A stretch of DNA of 64,000 nt from positions 23,542-87,541 of the forward strand of contig CH002949.1 of the NCBI GenBank assembly GCA_000149265.1, written 5' to 3'. Positions 37,359 through 49,486 of the stretch are shown here, one piece after another; the stretch's first letter is position 1, and every line of letters begins with the position of its first letter. Below the pieces are notes generated by a model that saw nothing but the letters and a program-made list of their open reading frames with translations, searched no databases and was not told where the DNA came from. Position numbers and translations under genes: made by a program. Source of the stretch: Ciona savignyi. Taxonomy: Eukaryota > Chordata > Ascidiacea > Phlebobranchia > Cionidae.

Positions 37359-37490
37359 AGCTTGTATTCTGTTACAGTATTTCGATACCGAGTGTACAAA
37401 TTGCGGCGCATCCAGTCCGGTTTTAAATTTTGCCTCTGGCAAGTCTGTAGTATTTATTATTCGCCGAAATTCGCCAAACGTGCTGATCAC

Positions 37491-37829
37491 TGAAATTATA
37501 GTGGTGAATCCAGCCCGGTAGTAAATGCGTCATTAACACGTCGACGAATACGATCGATCGCACAACTTAACTGCATGATTTTGTACAAAGTTTATAAAAC
37601 GTCAAGCTCAGGGCCATAGATAAACACCGTTCGATATATAAAAAAACTGAGTAACGAGTGCATCATGGGATCGAAACTGAGTCCGGCACAAAAAGAGATA
37701 AACACCGTATATTTAAATTAAACACGACGAACATTCTACCGCATGCTTTACAAGCGTCTGATGTGTCAGACGTTTAAAATTGGCCAATTGACCTCAAATC
37801 GTAATATATTCACAGATAAAACACGAAAA
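37491..37829. promoter_or_regulatory. Likely shared bidirectional promoter of gene 4 and CTSA
   Basis: Only about 340-470 bp separate the two divergent coding starts (37358 or 37490 on minus, 37830 on plus). A family B fragment sits inside at about 37600-37690. A TTCACAG at about 37809-37815, 14 bases before the CTSA ATG, could be a leader splice or trans-splice acceptor. Confidence 0.45.
37603..37690 (+). repeat. Family B SINE, 5' truncated
   Basis: Contains ATCATGGGATCGAAACTGAG and GGCACAAAAAGA; lies in the putative shared promoter. Confidence 0.5.
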
Positions 37830-40800
37830 ATGCGGGTTTATTTTTCAAGTATCTTCGTATTCGTAGTTTTCTTCTTTGCGAATACTAGAAGCGCAATGAC
37901 GCCAGGATCCGAAGGTAAAAGTCGATTGAGCGTTGAGAATTGGAGATCACTCCCTGACAGAATCATAGAGCTGCCAGGAGTGATGAACATGCCGACCTTT
38001 AACATGTTTTCGGGATACTTGGACGCCTCGGACAGCAAGAAGCTGCACTACTGGTAACTTTAAGTTTCTTTTTTTACTGGTACTTATATTATGATCAGCG
38101 GTCCATATGTTTTGAACCTTTGTATTTTTTCTGTCCTCGACTAAGAATCGGTTTAACGATTTTGAAATAGCGCCCTAATGCCCTGATTAAAATTGAAGTA
38201 TAATGACAATTTAAAATACCTTAGCCTTACAGCGTACAAGACTAGCCCCGTAAAACGCGATATTAAAAAAATGGTAATTTTCTATTTTTTTTGTTGTTGC
38301 CCACATGCATGGGCTAACACAAGTATCCCCTTAAATATGTCAATGCATTTAAAATTGTAAGGACATAAAATAATAAATACGACGCCCATCTATCGACCAA
38401 TTCCCCTGGTGTTGCAAAGACTGTTTAGTTAACATGTTGTGTGGCCGAATGGTGTAAATGTCCTACCGATTAGTCTGGCGGTTTAGTGCGACGCCTTTCA
38501 ACCGAAAGGTTACAGATTCAAACTGGTCGCTAGCTAGTTGATTGTGTCCTTGGGCAGGGCACTTAACGGACATTGCATGAACCCAGCGATTTATTGGGTT
38601 CTACTAAATTGAAGGAACGTGTGTATCATACACAACACACTGCAATAGCTCCCGTAACCCCACGGTGGGTGCGAGGTAATCTGACGATTGCCCATTTGTT
38701 AACCCCATTTTTTTTATTCACGGGGATAAACATGAATATCCTATCCTATCCTAATGTGAAAACGGACGGAGTTACCAGCCCAAAAACATCAGTCCAGGTA
38801 AAAGCACACCTGTCATTTTCTCTTATCCGAGTTAAGCATGAATAAACTACATCATATATCCAATCACAGGTTGCATTAAGTCCATTCACTTTCGTGTTTC
38901 GGTATATGTGTTATCGATAAGTTCTTTCGGTACATGAGTTATCAATAAGTTCTTTCGGTACATGAGTTATCAATAAGTTCTTTCGGTACATGAGTTATCA
39001 ATAAGTTCTTTCGGTACATGAGGTATCGATAAAGGAACTGAATCTTACTTGGTTGTACTAATTTCAAAGCCATAGAGGCTTATCCCTCTGGCCATGTTGA
39101 CATTCGTAGGAAACTAAAACAAGCCAAAGTTGTAATTTTTGTTTTTGATCGAATGTGCAAATGGGATAGTAAACTAAGTCGCTCTTATAGCTGGTAAATC
39201 TTTACTAATATATACGCACAAAATCCCCAGGTTAAACGAATGCACGAATTCGAATTCCAATGTGCTCTTGGTATGGTACAACGGGGGGCCTGGTTGTAGC
39301 TCTCTAGATGGATTCTTTGTGGAGCATGGTCCTTATAAGGTTCGATATCTATGTATTTCTATGGAATTTCTCACAATTTACATCGATAACTGTACAGTTG
39401 TGTGGCTGAATGGTTTGCGCGACCGATACATATACCGACTACTATACAAAAACGGTTCTTGTGCCTAGCCCAACCTAGGTTCGAAACTTGGCTCGATTGA
39501 AAAAAATTATAAATTACATCGATAACTAACATGTAAAAATAACCACATACACATTTAGCTATGTATTCATATAAATAGTTTATATTTTTCTGCGGTTACA
39601 ACTCATGTATATTTTGAAAATTGAACCTACTTTTATTTTAAAATAAGTTTTAAAATGTAATTTATTTTTCGTAGTTTAACAAAGTGAATGGAGACTTGGA
39701 AGAAAACCCGTTTTCATGGAACAAACTCGCCCATACCTTGTACATTGAATCACCAGCCGGAGTAGGCTTTTCGTATGACAGCAACCCGAGTCATATCTAC
39801 AACGACAGCATCGTAAGGGTTGCTCTACCGTTTCACAAAAATACCGGGTGCCTCTAAATACTAAAGGAGCGTTTGGATCGCTTGGATCGCTTGGATCGCT
39901 TGGATCACTTAGATTGCTACGAAAGTAATTCTAACCCTGTCACAAGCACTAATCTCAACCCCAGAACTAACTTTAATCCTAACCCTAACATTAATATCAT
40001 GGCTTTTGTAATTACGAAGTATAGTAAGCGATCCAAGCGATTCAAGCGGTCCAAACGATCCTATAGTATTTAGATTAGAGAGACCAAAAATACCTATGAA
40101 TCTTGTTCATATTTGTTACGCCGCACTTTAAAATGAACGTGGGTTCCCAGAGTGGCGCAGCAACGGAATTTCGCCAGTATAAACTCGTTGGTGTGTTGGG
40201 CAGGGGCATTTCAAAAAATAAAATTAAGGGGCATTAAAACACATTTTCCATTTTTCTGTAATGAATGGGTCGGCAAAACTTTTGCACTTGAAGAGCCATT
40301 TTAACCGATATTCCACAAAATATAAATCACTGGGAGCCGCGAAACAAATAATATTTCGCAATAAAAGGAAAACAACAATGTGTAAGATAAAGACGTTAGT
40401 GTTCTTCTGTTTGTTTTTATTATACATGTGTAATAAACTTATTAAGCGGTGGCTATAGTAGCAATTACATTAATAAAACCCGCACCAGTAGGATGAAAGA
40501 GCCGCACGCGGCTCCGGTGTTGCAGGTTGCCGAGCCTGGGTATAGGGCAACGCGCAGTTCAACTTGACCCGGCGACATAGCAGGCCACTGTTAAAGCAGG
40601 GTAGCAGCGATTACAAATGACAGCAATTTGCTATTGTTTGCAACATGCATTAATTATTTACACAAACAAACATCGTTTATTAACTACTTTGGTCGCAGTC
40701 GACTTTTGTAAAATTCCATTATGGGCGACTTGGGGTACTACCCTAAACGATGTTCAAACAATAGATACAACAACAACATACATGTGAGAAAGATACAATC

Positions 40801-43800
40801 TTTTTTAAAGGATATTGATTTTTTTTTTAAATTGCAGGGGACGTTAGAAAACACATATCCCCTTTCTCTGTAATGCAAACAAACGTTTAACGTACATATA
40901 TGTATGTATAGAATATAAATAACAAAACCTCCTTTCAACAGACTGCGCAAGAAAATCTTCACGCTCTTGAAAGCTTCTTTATAAAGTTTCCGACGTACAG
41001 GAATAAGGATCTTTATTTAAGTGGGGAGAGTTACGCTGGTGTATATGTTCCAGCGCTAGCTTCGGCAATCGTGCAACAAAATACTTGGATGGCAAGAAAT
41101 TTGAGGGTAGGTCATCATTTAATACAAATAGGTGGGTTTCGAATATGTTGCATGCCTTTAAAGTAATAATTGGTTTATGACATGGGTACTGACTAAGCGG
41201 CATTGTTGTTAAAGCAATTCATCTTGGGGCAAAACAAGTTTATATGACAGAGTTTTAAAAATAGAAATAAAACACGGTCTAGCGTATAAGATATAATCAT
41301 TAAAATATTCACTTAAATAGTACTCACCGTGGCTACCCTTTAAAAACTATATCGGTCAAAGACGAAGTCAAAAATGTGATCTTATTCCGACGGGTTAGTC
41401 TGGTGGTTTAGTGCGTCGCCTTTGAGTCGAAGGGTGGCAGGTACTAAACTGGTCGCTATAGCTATACTTGCCTGTGTCCGTGGTCATCATGTCACAATGC
41501 AATAGCTCCGGTAACCCGACGGTGGGCACGAGGTGATCTGAAGATTGCTCGTGTGTTACAACCTTGGTTTTCCCATTCACGGGGATAAACATGAATATCC
41601 TATCTTATCCTAACTTTATATACTTTAAATTTAATCGCCATAGGGTTTGCTGATAGGAAACGGCCTTATGCACTTCGAGTACAACCAAGCGTCGTTGATA
41701 TACTTCGCCTACTACCATGGTCTATTCGACCGAAGATCATGGACAGAGTTGCATCGGGCTTGCTGCCCATCTGCCAGCAAACGTTGCATGTTTAATGCAA
41801 TAATGGAGTCAGATTGTCGAGTTGAGGTGAGTGATGCTGTTTTGTTATAGAGATAAGCTAGAACCCATGCTGGGCTCAGTCATTAAGAGTCGAAAGATAT
41901 GTATCGGCCGCATTAGTCATTCGGTCACACGACACACATTTCCCCTTTCGGTTAGTCTGGCGATTAATGAGACGCCTTTCAATCGAAAGGTTGTAGAAAA
42001 CTTGTCGCTAGCTAGTTGATTGTGTCCTTGGGCAAGGCACTTAATGAAAATTGCCTGAAGCCAGCGGATTTTTGGGTTCTACCAAAATAAAGGAACGTGT
42101 GATTAATACACAACATACTGAAATAGCTCCGGCAACCCGACGGTGGGCGCAAGGTGATCTGACGATTGCCTTTAGATTAACCCCCTTGTTTATCATATTT
42201 CTGGGGGTTAACATGAATAACCTTATCCCATTCTCCCCATATTGTGGATTTTTTTACACAATGCTCCAAAAAAAGGACACGACTATCCATTAAAAATAGT
42301 TTATTTCTGATTCCATCACATCGCCCTTATTGTATTTGATAAACAAAGCCTTTTATTTTTCGTTTAAAAACGAAGATAAATGAAAGTAATTATTTCCTTC
42401 TTTAGATTCTCAAAGTGGAGGAACTGGTTTGGAACAATGGGATTAATGTTTACAACTTATACTCGCCTTGTATGACCGAGTCTCAACGCGAGTTATCCAA
42501 GCTCAACAGTTTCAGATCTCTCTTTACCGAGACTGCGCTGGAAGAACCTTTTCTAGGGGACAGTATTCTGGAAATGGTAAGTAAGGTGCAGCTGCGGCTT
42601 ATACACAAGATTTACAAATTTAGGTTAGGCATACATACAAAGGGTGGTTAATTAAGTGCCGGGTAATGAATAAAGAAATCAGGGTTAAGCATTTTTATAA
42701 AAAAAAGGTTTAAGGGTTATGCATAGGCCTACAAGCCATACAAGTCCGACCGGTTAGTCTGGCGGTTTAGTGCGACGCCTTTTAGCCGAAGGTATGGGTT
42801 CGTCGCTAGCTAGTCGGTTGTGTCCTTGAAAAAGGCACTTAACGGACATTGCCTAACCCAGTGGATTAATGGGTTCTAATAAATTGAAGGAGCATGTTAA
42901 TTAATACACAACACACTGCAATAGCTCCGGTAACCCGACGGTAGGCGCGAGGTGATCTAACGATTGCCTGTGTGTTAACCCCCTTGGTTTTCCCAGATAC
43001 GGGGATAAACACGAATATCCTATCCTATCCTTATATACACAGGGTTTAAAAAGTTAGGATTAGGCATACAAGCCGGACATTTATGTCACCCAATGTAGCC
43101 GTTAAACCTTAATTGAGTTGCAAGTAAAGACAACGGCAGATTACCACACGATAAAACATGATTTTATTTGGTTTTTACTTAACAGAGGAAACCAATGTCG
43201 GAAAGATCCCTGTCGTTAGTACCTCCATGCACAGATGCATCAGTTGTCACCGATTACTTAAATCGAGCTGATGTACAAGCGGCACTGCACGTCCGAGAAA
43301 CCAACTGGCAAATATGCAGGTTTGTGCTGAGCAATTATAATAGGATAAGATATTCATGTTTATCTCCGTGAATGGGAAAACGAAGGGGTTTAACACACGG
43401 GCAATCGGCAGATCACCTCGCGGCCATCGTCGGGTTACCGGAGCTATTGCAGTGTGTTGTGTATGATAGACACGTTTCTTCAATTTTGTAGTGCTAATAA
43501 TGCGATGGGCTCAGGCAATGTCCGTAAAGTGCCTTGCCCAAGGACACAACCGGCTAGCTAACGGCCAGTTTCGTACCTGCAACCTTTCGATTGAAAAGCG
43601 ACACACTTAACCGCCATACGAACAGGCCGTACAAGCTTCTCAAACTTCCTCCCTTGCAATAAAACTCTAATAAAAACAACATTTAGTAAATCATTGGCCA
43701 CTTACATTACGCTATAAAATATTCTTTATCGTCATATTTAGACATGTTTGGGAATGCCAAAAATGTTCCTATTTTCAGAGTTGTCTATGTATTGGGTGTA

Positions 43801-46298
43801 ATTATGTGACTATCTTTTTAACGGTTATAGTGAATATTGTTTGTTTTTATATTTATATTTAACGAGTGTAGCTTATATGACAAACGGTCCTAATTGGCAT
43901 GTTTTCTAGTGACGTTATTCATGGGGAATACGATCGACAAGTCCTAGACACCGGACCTTACATTCAACGGATTCTTGACACCTTGGTAAGAAGTTCTGAG
44001 TTATACTCAGAGTAGACTTGTATTTATAGACCCTATTTGAAAAAATGGATAGTGTTTTAAAATAGTGTTTTGAAACGTTTTTAGACCTGACGTACACATA
44101 TCTTACAATAACATATATTGTGCAATCAACATGGATAACAAGACGTTACCTTAGGGACCCATTCGTTTATGCTTGCAGAAACAAACTACATATACTTGTT
44201 GTATAAAATACAAATTGTGGTTAGGGACCCTGTAGAATGAATATATGGCATACAACATGTGTTTTACAAATAGTGGTGGTTAAATACGTGGTTGACACTC
44301 TCTGGTTCACCGCTGAGTTTACTTCTTATAGCCAAAATGTTTAAGAAGAGTTAGTGTTGGATGAAGTCCAGCCTGTTCTTAATCGAGCTTCTTGAAGAAC
44401 GTAAAAAACAAACAAATTCGAAAATGTTTAATGCAACAAACGCTTATCACCATTAGAAATAAAAAATGCAATATATATTCAGTGATGGGATTCAAGAGGT
44501 TCGGTCGAACCCGTTCTTGGAACGTCGGGATAATCACCGATCCGATTCTTGCTTTTTACAGACATTAGACCTTTTAGAGAAGCTGTTGTTAGAAAGTACG
44601 ATACAAAAGAGAACATGTTCATAAAATTTTGAATGCCATGTATATATTTATATATCAAAGACATAAGATAAATATGCAATTTTGATTTTCTTGAACAATC
44701 TGCTTAAACAGGAGGATGTTCGTATATTTCTCTACTTCGGGGACGTGGACATGGCATGCAATTTTATGGGCGGAGAATGGTTCGTTAACGGACTTGGATA
44801 TGAGGTCGGTTTCGTTTATTTTCCGTCCTATACATATTCTTGTTTAATGAGTGAAGCTTATGTAAATAAGTTAATTAAGTAAAGTTTAGGTAAAATAATT
44901 TTTTTGTAAATAAACTTAAAGCTTATGTAAAAAAGTTAATAGGGGAAAAGTGGGGAAAATGGGCCACGTGGGTAAAATGGGCCCCATCCAATTTTCAATA
45001 TATTTTGAAGAATAAAATTTGCTGCAAGAACCAGTGTCAGTATATCAACTTATGGAATCTCCAAACCGAAGTTTGAGCGTGAAATCACCAAACTCAATGT
45101 TTTCTGTAGTTATTTCGGTTTAAGAAGGTCTGAATCTAAATTTGCAATTTTTGTTTTCTGCTAATATATAATAGAAAAGATCAAATGCTAAAATAACTTT
45201 TACTGTAGTTAAATAGAACTATATAGCCTAGACCTACTTTTACTGGTAGTAATAAAACTTCTTTTTTAAAGAATTTTTTATAGAGATTTTAAGTCGTATG
45301 TTGGCACCTGTCTAATATGGGCCCCCTGTGTTCATTTGGTAAGTAACGGGGCTAGACTTAGCATTAACAGTCATATTATGTGTTTCACAATAAACTAAAC
45401 GGGTTTTCTAAATGCTATTAATAACATGAATTGATAGTTATGCTTCCACTAAAGTAGCAAGGTGTTATTGCATTAGTATACTAGTAACTGGGTATTAAAT
45501 AAAAAGTAATTGCTGTAATCCAAAGTGTTAAATTAAAAAAAAAGTACATCATAAAAAGAAAAGTAATAACATTGTTTATATGGGAAGCGAATATTGATAT
45601 TGTTATCTAGCGAAATGTTAATATCGAAAACGGGCCGGGGCCCATTTTAGACTGCACCCTTGTCTAAAATGGGCCACTAACGAAATATTTTTCTTTGTTG
45701 ATAAAATATATTTAACAAAAATTATTAGAAAGTTAACATGTTATGTGTGAAGACTTTGGTATTAGGTGACACCACATGAAAAACTTAAGTCCAGCGGGTT
45801 TTATATCAGTAAAAAATCCGATTTGCAACTAAAGGGCCCATTTTACCCACTCTTCCCCTAAGTGAAGATTATGTAAATGGTCATAAACCTTTTACTGTTA
45901 AATCTTTCTTTTAGGTAGAGAAAACCCGCCGATTATGGAGGACGCCTGATGAAAACGGAAACCCTCAAGTCGTTGGTTTCTACAAACAGTTTGACAGATT
46001 AATTTATGCGACAGTTTTGGTATGTGTTTATATTCCTAAAAGCCAAAAATAATTATACAGACATAACGAAAATATAATTATACAGACATAACGTAATAGA
46101 AAATTATAAGAATTTCTTAGGATCAACCGGGCATTTGTTTTATTATTTTTACAAACCTCTTTTTTATGTTTTGAATCAGATGATGATTTTATAAGCAATC
46201 GCTTTTATTGACAGGGTGCGGGCCATATGGTGCCGATGGACAAGCCGAGGGTGGCCTACACAATGGTGGAAAGATATCTTAACGACGAACCGTTGTAA
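37830..46298 (+). CDS. CTSA: Cathepsin A / lysosomal protective protein (serine carboxypeptidase, peptidase family S10)
   Basis: Eleven exons join in phase: 37830-38053, 39231-39339, 39675-39812, 40942-41106, 41644-41826, 42406-42576, 43186-43319, 43910-43985, 44712-44804, 45915-46019 and 46215-46298, for 493 residues (human about 480). The start at 37830 gives a hydrophobic signal peptide ([17 protein letters not shown]). An upstream in-frame ATG at 37743 would bury that signal, so it was rejected. Landmarks: [11 protein letters not shown] (about 92-102), [10 protein letters not shown], the nucleophile motif GESYAG with Ser187, [33 protein letters not shown] (about 410-424, the catalytic Asp region) and GAGHMVP with His470. 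All catalytic parts are intact. The enzyme releases C-terminal residues in the lysosome and, in vertebrates, stabilises neuraminidase 1 and beta-galactosidase. An AATAAA sits at 46302-46307, so the 3' UTR is very short. Introns carry many SINEs. Confidence 0.95.
38461..38754 (+). repeat. Family A SINE
   Basis: Full length in CTSA intron 1; a 20-base family B scrap lies just before it. Confidence 0.75.
38910..39035 (+). repeat. 28-bp minisatellite, about 4 units
   Basis: Unit GTTATCAATAAGTTCTTTCG plus GTACATGA, nearly perfect, in CTSA intron 1. Confidence 0.8.
39394..39510 (+). repeat. Family B SINE
   Basis: GTTGTGTGGCTGAATGGTTTG head and B box GGTTCGAAACTTGG, in CTSA intron 2. Confidence 0.7.
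39855..40073. mobile_element. Short inverted-repeat element, same core but GATCGCTTG-repeat ends
   Basis: Starts TAAATACTAAAGGAGCG with five GGATCGCTT-like units and ends AAGCGATCCAAGCG then CTATAGTATTTA. The core CACTAATCTCAACCCCAGAAC is shared with the copies at 26158 and 50918. Lies in CTSA intron 3, 43 bases after the splice donor. Confidence 0.65.
41388..41613 (+). repeat. Family A SINE with internal deletion
   Basis: About 70 bases of the body are missing between the head and CAATAGCTCC. Confidence 0.65.
41850..41937 (-). repeat. Family B SINE fragment
   Basis: Inverted and diverged; head CATTCGGTCACACGAC kept. Confidence 0.5.
41947..42232 (+). repeat. Family A SINE
   Basis: Full length, diverged tail (ATAACCTTATCCC). 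Confidence 0.65.
42745..43032 (+). repeat. Family A SINE
   Basis: Full length in CTSA intron 6. Confidence 0.75.
43337..43629 (-). repeat. Family A SINE
   Basis: Starts 18 bases after the CTSA exon 7 donor. Confidence 0.75.
44942..45858. mobile_element. TA-flanked inverted-repeat element, 917 bp
   Basis: Left end GGGGAAAAGTGGGGAAAATG, right end the inverted CATTTTACCCACTCTTCCCC, flanked by TA on both sides. The motif AAAATGGGCC recurs inside in both orientations (near 44957, 44976, 45640, 45666). No transposase frame, so non-autonomous. Lies in CTSA intron 9. Confidence 0.65.
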
Positions 46299-46301
46299 CT
46301 C

Positions 46302-46307
46302 AATAAA
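46302..46307 (+). terminator. Poly(A) signal of CTSA
   Basis: AATAAA begins four bases after the CTSA stop codon. A family C fragment follows at once, so cleavage may fall inside the repeat. Confidence 0.5.
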
Positions 46308-46325
46308 TTTGTTATGCGTACATAA

Positions 46326-46424
46326 ATATAGACGTTTTGCCGTCTTTTCCGTTCCTGTATGGATATTATATTCGTTTGCCATTTTTAAAAACTGCGGCAA
46401 AAAATGAATAAACTAAACTAATTC
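46326..46424 (+). repeat. Family C repeat fragment
   Basis: Tail-side fragment (GACGTTTTGCCGTCTTTTCC to AATGAATAAACTAAAC) directly after the CTSA poly(A) signal. Confidence 0.55.
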
Positions 46425-46425
46425 A

Positions 46426-48070
46426 AGTTTGTTACACAACAATAACAATAAGATTATCTTTATCTTCTGGATCAGTTGTTACTTTTAAAATTCGGAAAGG
46501 CAGAGTCTGACGAAAAATCGCCAGCATTACCTTGCATTGTTGGACTTCGACCGATTATATCGCCAATTATAATTTTCTATGATAAAGTGCATCCAACAAT
46601 TGCAGATTTGATATGGCATTGTTTACGGGTCAAAATCGTATAAAACAATTTGCATTTTGGAAAATATTATTCTCAATGAATATTGTTGCGTAAATTTTGT
46701 TACAAGAAATAAATGCTTACCACTTTTTAGTGTGAGAAGCCTGCAATAGGAAAAAAACGAATTGAAAGTGGGAGTGTTTGACACTGGTGTCAAGTGACAT
46801 TATTGAAATTTCATGTTTTCACTTCCCGCTATACGGTGTGCTTTTCTTTGGTAGTTAGACGCACCCAATGGTGTACCAAACTGGTGGCCCAAGTTAAAAG
46901 TTTTTTAGTTGCATCACGTAGTTGTACTACATTCGAAGATAGTGGTGTCGCTAGAATTAGTAATGCCTGATGGGTGAACTATAATGCTATAGGAGGCGTT
47001 CAACTAATTATTCTCCCTATCTCTCCAATGCAAACTGACCTAACAAAAACGACTGTCACTCAAAATCCTGACATAGGAAGTCTTAGATTTTTTCACAATT
47101 TAAAATTGAAGCTTGGATCTGCAACCTAAACTCAAAACCCTACAAAATTTTGTTTAAAAATTTTGAGCCCATACCCCTTCGTACATCGGCAACTTTTTCC
47201 CAACAAAACAGCTAGCAAATGCACAATCAACACCTTTATTTAACAAAGCACTGCTCCACTATTACAAAACTTTACAGCTAAACGAGAACACCGGCGCGCA
47301 GCCAAGCACATGCTGATTTCAACCAAACAAATATTGGGGAATCACCACCATTGTTACTCAGCAAAACACTCGTTTAAAAACGATGACTCATGGAGGGTAC
47401 AACTCGTCACATCCTGCCGTTCATATAGGTCTTAATTGGTTATACGCCATCTATAATACCCAGTACGGTCATGTGACCGTATTGCCGACTAAAGACCTTC
47501 GTCTGTTCTGTTTTCTTACATGCAAAGTAAATTAATAGACTACTTATATAGCTTTACTGGTACACCCTTCATAACAATGTTCACAACGATCCCGTTTTAC
47601 TACGTGCTATTTTTTGTTTTTTTACTGGATGTAGTTTTAAACCACGGTGGACTCAGCACTGTGTTGCGGCCGTACTTGACGCAAGTACGAGCCTGGCCTT
47701 TATGATCAGATACGCGCAAGATGTAGTTTTCCTTGTATTGCGTTGCGGTAACTAAAAACAAAATAATAATATGAATAACAAAAGAACGTCAGTGAAACAA
47801 AATATAATCAAATAAATATATAATGAAATTCTCCGTTCACTACAGAAAATTCTTAAACAATAGTGCCATTTCTATGATACGACCACTTCGTTCGCAGTTA
47901 AAGTTGAAATGACCCCAAGGTCTCGAGGGTATGTCACGCAACACACACTGAAACAGGATGTGACGTACAACTTAAATAACAGAGCAAATAAAAAAATAAA
48001 AACACGTAACCGTAACACACTGCGACCGTTTTTTGATATATAGGTCAGTATGTGTATCGGTTGCCTTAAT
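46426..48070. other. CTSA-MALT1 intergenic region, left part
   Basis: No exon with splice support was found. A short hydrophobic open frame at 47520-47705 lacks homology I recognise and is not called. Confidence 0.4.
48018..48070 (-). repeat. Family B SINE fragment
   Basis: GACCGTTTTTTGATATATAGG and TATCGGTTGCCTTAATCATT only, directly before the hAT-like element. Confidence 0.45.
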
Positions 48071-48078
48071 CATTAGAC

Positions 48079-48402
48079 CAGTGCTTCTCAAATGGTGCGC
48101 CACAGGGGTTAGCTAGGTGCGCCACACTTGCAATTCGTAAATTTATGACAGAAGGTGCATAGATCATAAAGTTCTAAATGGTTGGTGTCTAGCTCGTTCT
48201 TTTCCATTGTAACGTTACTTCTACATTAACTTTCGAAAAGCAAGAGCGCTCTAGAAACAGTAATTTTGTTATGTGGAAAATTCGGTGAATTAGTTAAATT
48301 AAACGTTTAATTTTCCATATTTTTCCTAAATTCTTGGAGTATTTTACATATTGTTTTGACTCCCCTGCAAAGTGCGCCCGTTTGTTTCTTAGTTGATCTC
48401 TG
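48079..48402. mobile_element. Probable hAT-like element, 324 bp
   Basis: Starts CAGTGCTTCTCAAATGGTGC and ends GATCTCTG, with an exact 8-bp duplication CATTAGAC at 48071-48078 and 48403-48410. The two ends match only weakly, so the right end may be diverged. Confidence 0.6.
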
Positions 48403-48410
48403 CATTAGAC

Positions 48411-49486
48411 ATTACAAAATCATTAATTTTTGTTTTTAAAGTAAACAGTACAAAATCATTATTTTATGTTTGTAAGGTAAAATATACAAAAAGATCCTTT
48501 AGCATTAATTTTATGTTTTAAAGAAAACTACGATTTGCATGACATGAACCCTTTAATATTTTCAATTATAACCGATTATTTGTAAAGATACCTTCGTCCT
48601 GTCTGATTTAGTTTTTCTGTACCACAAAGGGGAATCCCGGACGGTAGACTTATATGTAAATGAGAATCGCAAATACAAAGTTTAAAAAAAAGTTTTTAAA
48701 TATAAGTTAGTTAATATTTACATATTTATTCTCGATTATACATTTTTGATTTTCTTAAAATCCTTTCGACATTAATATGATTGTGTAATATTAATAAATT
48801 GAACATTATAGTTTTTCGAATAAACTTTTTTGTTTATTGTAAATGAAAGATTTTAAAATATTACAGGTGTAGCCGTGTAGGTGTGTTAAGCGATCGAGAT
48901 AGCACTTTTAAGCCAGAAAGTAAGCTGGTGTGCGCACAGTATGTCTAATATATGTTAAGTTATGTTAAAAATCTTTATGCACAGTTGATATTGTCTAGAT
49001 TTTAATACATAAACAGTAAATAGTTAATGTTTTAAGCTATTTGACCGAGGTTTAAGTATTTAAAAGGGGTTAAGTGTCGGATATTAAATTACACATAATT
49101 TAAAATTACAAACTGTTATCGCACAATAGGTTTTCCGCAAAAAAATATGTCAGTATTTTTTTTATTTAACTTTAAACTGATTATTAAAGGGACATTTATT
49201 TTAAAGGTTAATCGTAATATGAAAAAAGTACCAGTCCATAAGGTAGCAGACTTTACTTTTGTTGTTTTATATGCCTATTATATAGATTTATGTTGGCTGC
49301 TCCACAAAATTGTTTGTTATTGTATATATATAGGTTTCACATAGTTTTTACTATTACTTAGATATGTCCATAAATGCAATAACTATACTATATGTAACTG
49401 GATTTAATACCATGACAAGAAGTATTCAACTCTTTCATCTATATCTAATTAATAGGACCACCCATTGCCTGTTTGTAGATATAGGA
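48411..49486. other. Upstream region of MALT1
   Basis: AT-rich, no recognised repeat. A GATATAG at 49478-49484 lies two bases before the chosen MALT1 ATG and could be a cis or trans splice acceptor. Confidence 0.35.

Noticed and set aside
38910..39035. CRISPR-like direct repeats
   Set aside because: Head-to-tail 28-bp minisatellite without spacers, in a eukaryotic intron.
47520..47705. 61-residue hydrophobic open frame
   Set aside because: Single short frame without homology, splice signals or good start context.
49147..49344. 65-residue open frame upstream of MALT1
   Set aside because: AT-rich low-complexity translation; no link to the MALT1 frame.
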